This document shows, in pieces, positions 61,205-64,000 of a stretch of DNA of 64,000 bases (the stretch's first letter is position 1; every line of letters begins with the position of its first letter). The stretch covers positions 2,542,001 through 2,606,000 of the forward strand of contig NZ_PEFL01000001.1 of NCBI RefSeq assembly GCF_002754475.1, written 5' to 3'. Both the position numbers and the translations under genes were made by a program. A model generated the notes under the pieces. It saw only the letters and a program-made list of their open reading frames with translations, made no database searches and was not told the DNA's origin. The DNA comes from Comamonas sp. 26 (lineage in GTDB: Bacteria > Pseudomonadota > Gammaproteobacteria > Burkholderiales > Burkholderiaceae_C).

Positions 61205-61501
61205 GTCAGACCCCAGTCGAAAGATCAGATGGAAACGCTACTGTGACACGTGGCCCGAAATGTGGTGCTGCACTGCTGTTTGAACTGGCGACAGCAAGAA
61301 AAAGCGGGCGGTGTCCATGCCATCTCGGCTGACAGCAGACAAAGGGAAAAGCCCCAGCGATTGAGGCCAGGGCTTTGGAATTCGCGCCAGGGATTAAGAC
61401 ATCTTTCAGTGCTACGACCTGACCCAGCGATGCGTATCTTGCCTCTGCAATATGACAGCTAGATGGCAAAAAGCCCCGACCGATTCCGATCAGGGCTTTA
61501 T

Positions 61502-61578
<77 letters not shown>

Positions 61579-61765
61579 ATATTTCGCGTCGGGGGCAGGC
61601 CACCATTCCTAGGTGCCAGCTTCTTCCCCGACCAGTGAATTGTAGCATACATGAACAAATTCACAGTATGTACAAAAATCCAGTAATCAACCAATTCGCT
61701 CAAAGCGAAATTAGCAAAGCCCGCTGGCGACCCTGACGGGCCTTGCTGAATACGCATGGTGCGAA

Positions 61766-61948
61766 TTACTTTTCCGACGCGTCGTGAATCGCTTCTTTCA
61801 AGTCCCCGACTTTCTTCTGAGCAGTACCTTCGACCTGCTTGGCAATACCTTTGGCTTCCTGCTCAGGGCTATCAATCAGTTCACCGAAATTCTCCTGCAC
61901 CTTGCCGGCTGCATCCTTGAGAGTACCTTTAACTTGATCAGTGTTCAT
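61766..61948 (-). CDS. CsbD-family stress protein, copy 2
   Basis: 60 residues from ATG 61948. MNTDQVKGTLKDAAGKVQEN FGELIDSPEQEAKGIAKQVE keeps the CsbD repeat pattern. Its leader has a GCCGC-GAAAT-GCGGC hairpin. It no longer adjoins the PRC gene; a decayed tRNA lies between. Confidence 0.88.
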   Translation of the reverse strand: MNTDQVKGTLKDAAGKVQENFGELIDSPEQEAKGIAKQVEGTAQKKVGDLKEAIHDASEK

Positions 61949-62179
61949 CTTGAGCTCCTTGTGTGAGAAGCCGCGAAATGCGGCGACCCATGAAAGATAA
62001 GCCATGTGCCCAAGCAAGGCCGTCAGTGTAGACGGCCGCTCTTTGTGGTGCGCTCTCTTACACATTAGCAATTCCCAACATCTAAGGGCAATAGACGGCT
62101 GGGCACAACAGAGCTCACAGATTCAGCAATCTCTCTCGGCATACGAAAAAGCCCTGACCGTTTCCGATCAAGGCCTTAT

Positions 62180-62230
62180 TGGTTGGAGGGCTGTATTTCA
62201 ACCCATGCCCTACTGCTGATGAGCCCGACT
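62180..62230 (-). pseudogene. Decayed tRNA-fMet 3' half
   Basis: TGGTTGGAGGGCTG, ATTTCAACC and GATGAGCCCGAC correspond in order to TGGTTGCGAGGGCCGG, ATTTGAACC and TATGAGCCCGAC of the intact genes. The preceding AAAAAGCCCTGACCGTTTCC also matches. The rest of the tRNA is lost, so this is a third, dead copy. Confidence 0.7.
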
Positions 62231-62264
62231 ATTTCTCAGAATACTCTGGTTATGGAAAGACTAT

Positions 62265-62663
62265 TTATTGCTTAGCGTATTCAAACTTTGGTAGCGCCTT
62301 TAAAGCATCCTTCGTTGCACCATAAAGTGTGATCTTCTTCGCATTGACCTTGAACTGACTGACTGGGATTGCTACTTCATACCTTCCCATTCCCAAAAAG
62401 CCACCAACACCAACGATTGCATAGGAAATAGCGTTGTCTGGCGCAACGATCACATCATCAATCTTGCCCACTGCTTGGTTCTCGTCATTATAGACAGGCT
62501 TGCCCAAAACCGACTTCTTCAAGCTTCAGCCTGTGGCGACCGCTTGAACTTCACTCACTGTGACCCCTAAGACTGCAGTACCCGCGACTGGCTGTGCCAT
62601 GGCAGATGTCAACCCTACGGTGGATATCAACACACCCGAAAAACTAACGGCCACAATTGCTTT
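62265..62663 (-). pseudogene. PRC-barrel secreted protein, dead copy
   Basis: KKSVLGKPVYNDENQAVGKI DDVIVAPDNAISYAIVGVGG matches the gene at 44384. At the site of Trp in VATGWSLKKS the codon is TGA (VATG-stop-SLKKS). Upstream the frame AVSFSGVLISTVGLTSAMAQ PVAGT is a signal peptide whose expected ATG reads ATT (about 62663). Two independent changes disable it, though the downstream ATG could still give an 85-residue unexported barrel. Confidence 0.75.
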
Positions 62664-62797
62664 AATGGACAGCTAGACTCCTAAGTTACTCCTAAAGGAA
62701 CCCCAATCTAAGCCCATCAGGCAATCCTCCTTGTAAGACACTTTGAAGCCAACTTGTAGGCGATTCATTCGTTTCAGGTAAGTTGAGGTCTGATGCT

Positions 62798-62941
62798 TTG
62801 CCGTCGCCGCGGGGCTTGATGGGCACCTCCATGCGCTGAAATGTGGGTGAAGGCAGCGCAAGCCGCCTCTTCGGCATAGGTCTTGCACGGTGTCGCAGCG
62901 GGGCACAGAGTCCTCATTCACCAGTCTGGCGTGCAAGGCCA
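62798..62941. pseudogene. Fused remnants of replication and HTH-like genes
   Basis: 62798-62900 on the - strand encodes SPTFQRMEVPIKPRGDGK and matches a piece of the P-like gene at 47357. From 62911 the + strand reads LIHQSGVQG, the end of the HTH-like gene (36865, 52904), leading into the secreted-protein gene. The two were joined by deletion. Confidence 0.6.
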
Positions 62942-62961
62942 GAACGAAGAGAGCGAAAACG

Positions 62962-63180
62962 ATGACTAAAGCCTTTTACGCAATCGCTCTGGCGGTCCTC
63001 TCTGTCACGCAGCTCCTTCTGTGGGTCACCTCCCCGACGCAGGCTGAAGAGGAACCCAGCGATTCACCCTCGCTCGCTGGCACTGTCCGCCTAGCTGCCC
63101 GCGATGCCTTTGCCTGCCCCGGCACGCATGCCGAGTGGCTGGATAGCAAGACGGTCCAGTGCCTCAAAGAAAAGCCCTGA
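62962..63180 (+). CDS. Small secreted protein, copy 3
   Basis: 72 residues. MTKAFYAIALAVLSVTQLLL WVTSPTQA signal peptide, then AARDAFACPGTHAEWLDSKT VQCLKEKP. Same length and cysteine spacing as copy 1, so selection may hold the shape. The HTH-like partner is reduced to its last codons. Confidence 0.65.
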   Translation: MTKAFYAIALAVLSVTQLLLWVTSPTQAEEEPSDSPSLAGTVRLAARDAFACPGTHAEWLDSKTVQCLKEKP

Positions 63181-63195
63181 CGCCTTGCTGCTCAC

Positions 63196-63423
63196 CTACC
63201 TGTTCTGAACGCCATAAAAAGCACCGTCACCGTTAGTCCAGCGACGCCCATTGTCGTCAACCATCCAGCCATATCGGTCCCCACCCATGTTCATTGAGCC
63301 CATGGACTGACTGGAAGACTGGCTCGAACCCTGATCCGGCATCGACCCAGAACTACGCCCCGGCATCATCGAACAACCCGCCAGCATGCTGGCAACTGCC
63401 GCAATTAAAAGTAGCGCTTTCAT
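63196..63423 (-). CDS. Small Ser/Met-rich lipoprotein
   Basis: 75 residues from ATG 63423 with AAGGAG upstream. MKALLLIAAVASMLAGCSMM with lipobox LAGC, a Ser/Gln/Met-rich linker (SSQSSSQSMGSMNMGG), then DRYGWMVDDNGRRWTNGDGA. Convergent with the secreted-protein gene. It shares its signal-peptide plan with 35852 and 53514. Confidence 0.7.
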   Translation of the reverse strand: MKALLLIAAVASMLAGCSMMPGRSSGSMPDQGSSQSSSQSMGSMNMGGDRYGWMVDDNGRRWTNGDGAFYGVQNR

Positions 63424-63563
63424 AGCAACTCCTTCAGAAAGTGGAGTCCTGCAGGCTACTCCTGCTGAACCCCCCGCCTGTAAGTGCTTGTTGCTTATCC
63501 CCTTGCCTACACAATTCGTATAACTGCCCGCACTCAAGCGGACTTTGTTTTTCTGGAGCTCCA

Positions 63564-63749
63564 ATGTTCAAGAGCATGATCATTTACCGCATTGCCGAGA
63601 GCTGGTAAAACGATCTGCTGGTGCTGGCTGATGCACTGCAAAAGACAGTCTTTGCCGAGTGCGGCGCCACACGAGAGCACTCCGTGGGCTGGGTGTCCCA
63701 GGAAGCAGACACCCCGATACGCGAGCTTAGCCGGAGAAGTCAGCTGTAA
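63564..63749 (+). pseudogene. RdgC N-terminal remnant (copy 3)
   Basis: MFKSMIIYRIAESW, then TAA at codon 15, then NDLLVLADALQKTVFAECGA and TREHSVGWVS in the same frame. It matches the RdgC N-terminus best of the three copies. After about 60 codons similarity ends. CTGGAG precedes the ATG. Confidence 0.55.
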
Positions 63750-63849
63750 GCGAGGTCCAGGAACTGCTGCTGCCGGCCACAAGTAGACGTTGTCTAGGTA
63801 GATTTAGGCGTATGCGAGACTCTTCTTGTTTTGTGAGTTCTACCAATCA

Positions 63850-64000
63850 ATGAATTTTGTCATTCGCCAAGCGAGAGCATCCGATGCAGAAGCGGCAAGC
63901 CGCCTTGTCACCGGTTTGGCTCATTACTTCCTCTCCGATCCGAATTCTGCGGGGGTCCGTCCTTTCATGGCGAGGCTCACACCATCCTCTTACGCTGAGC
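63850..64000 (+). CDS. GNAT-type N-acetyltransferase, partial
   Basis: MNFVIRQARASDAEAASRLV, the usual start of a GNAT acetyltransferase (IRxAxxxDA). The gene runs out of the window after 50 codons, so the acetyl-CoA motif is not visible. Confidence 0.7.
   Translation, partial: MNFVIRQARASDAEAASRLVTGLAHYFLSDPNSAGVRPFMARLTPSSYAE

Larger units (their letters stand above)
59822..61318 (-). mobile_element. IS110/IS1111-family insertion sequence
   Basis: ATGGACACCGCCC (59822-59834, repeated at 59930-59942) and GGGCGGTGTCCAT (61306-61318) are exact 13-bp inverted repeats. They lie on either side of a DEDD transposase gene with non-coding tracts. Subterminal inverted repeats are typical of the IS1111 group. 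The left end exists twice because of the 108-bp duplication, so either could be used. Confidence 0.75.

Overview
The window reads as chromosomal DNA of a Comamonadaceae betaproteobacterium, most likely Comamonas. The basis is the GC-rich codon use of the first 15.7 kb, the thiO-thiS-thiG-thiE order, and dispersed palindromes of the AGCTnnTnGCGCTT type that I associate with this family. The genus is an inference from general similarity, not from a search.

Region 1 (1-15.8 kb) is ordinary core genome on the + strand: a thiamine operon, a Crp/Fnr-type regulator, a phosphotransferase/acyl-CoA dehydrogenase pair, a fused osmoprotectant-type binding protein/permease, a chemotaxis receptor (- strand), prfB with its programmed frameshift, pepN, fbp and tRNA-Thr(CGT).

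Region 2 (15.7-28 kb) is accessory DNA. A compact integrative element occupies the 3' part of tRNA-Thr, with 52-bp direct repeats at both ends, a tyrosine integrase, an AlpA-like protein and a truncated-looking MobV relaxase. It is followed by a candidate HEPN gene beside a membrane-anchored protein, an AlpA/replication-like cassette, a KAP-type P-loop NTPase and a PAS-PAS-GGDEF protein.

Region 3 (28-57 kb and 62-64 kb) is a mosaic of decayed prophage material. It holds an S24 repressor with four matching operators, CII, replication genes, terminase pieces, NinG/Ref-like and DUF1064-type nucleases, a Q-like gene and many small lipoprotein or secreted-protein genes. Genes are cut at junctions and several carry single in-frame stops. 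Inside it lies an AT-rich block (37.5-41.6 kb) of very small genes that includes a duplicated two-gene module I cannot match to a known family. Beside it are stress-type genes (DUF883, CsbD, PRC-barrel) and an initiator tRNA. The tRNA-fMet/CsbD/PRC unit recurs at 61.5-62.7 kb with a dead PRC gene and a third, decayed tRNA copy.

Region 4 (56.2-61.3 kb) is an insertion-sequence pile-up: a dead IS3-type element, an IS1182-type element and an IS1111/IS110-type element. The last has an exact 108-bp tandem duplication at the end where this group encodes its target-choosing RNA. The window ends inside a GNAT acetyltransferase gene.

The phage-derived genes do not form one intact phage. Repeated blocks (33.4/48.9 kb, 35.4/52.3 kb, 36.6-37.4/52.5-53.4/62.9 kb, 30.8/48.7 kb) show that at least two related prophages or duplicated modules were recombined and then eroded.
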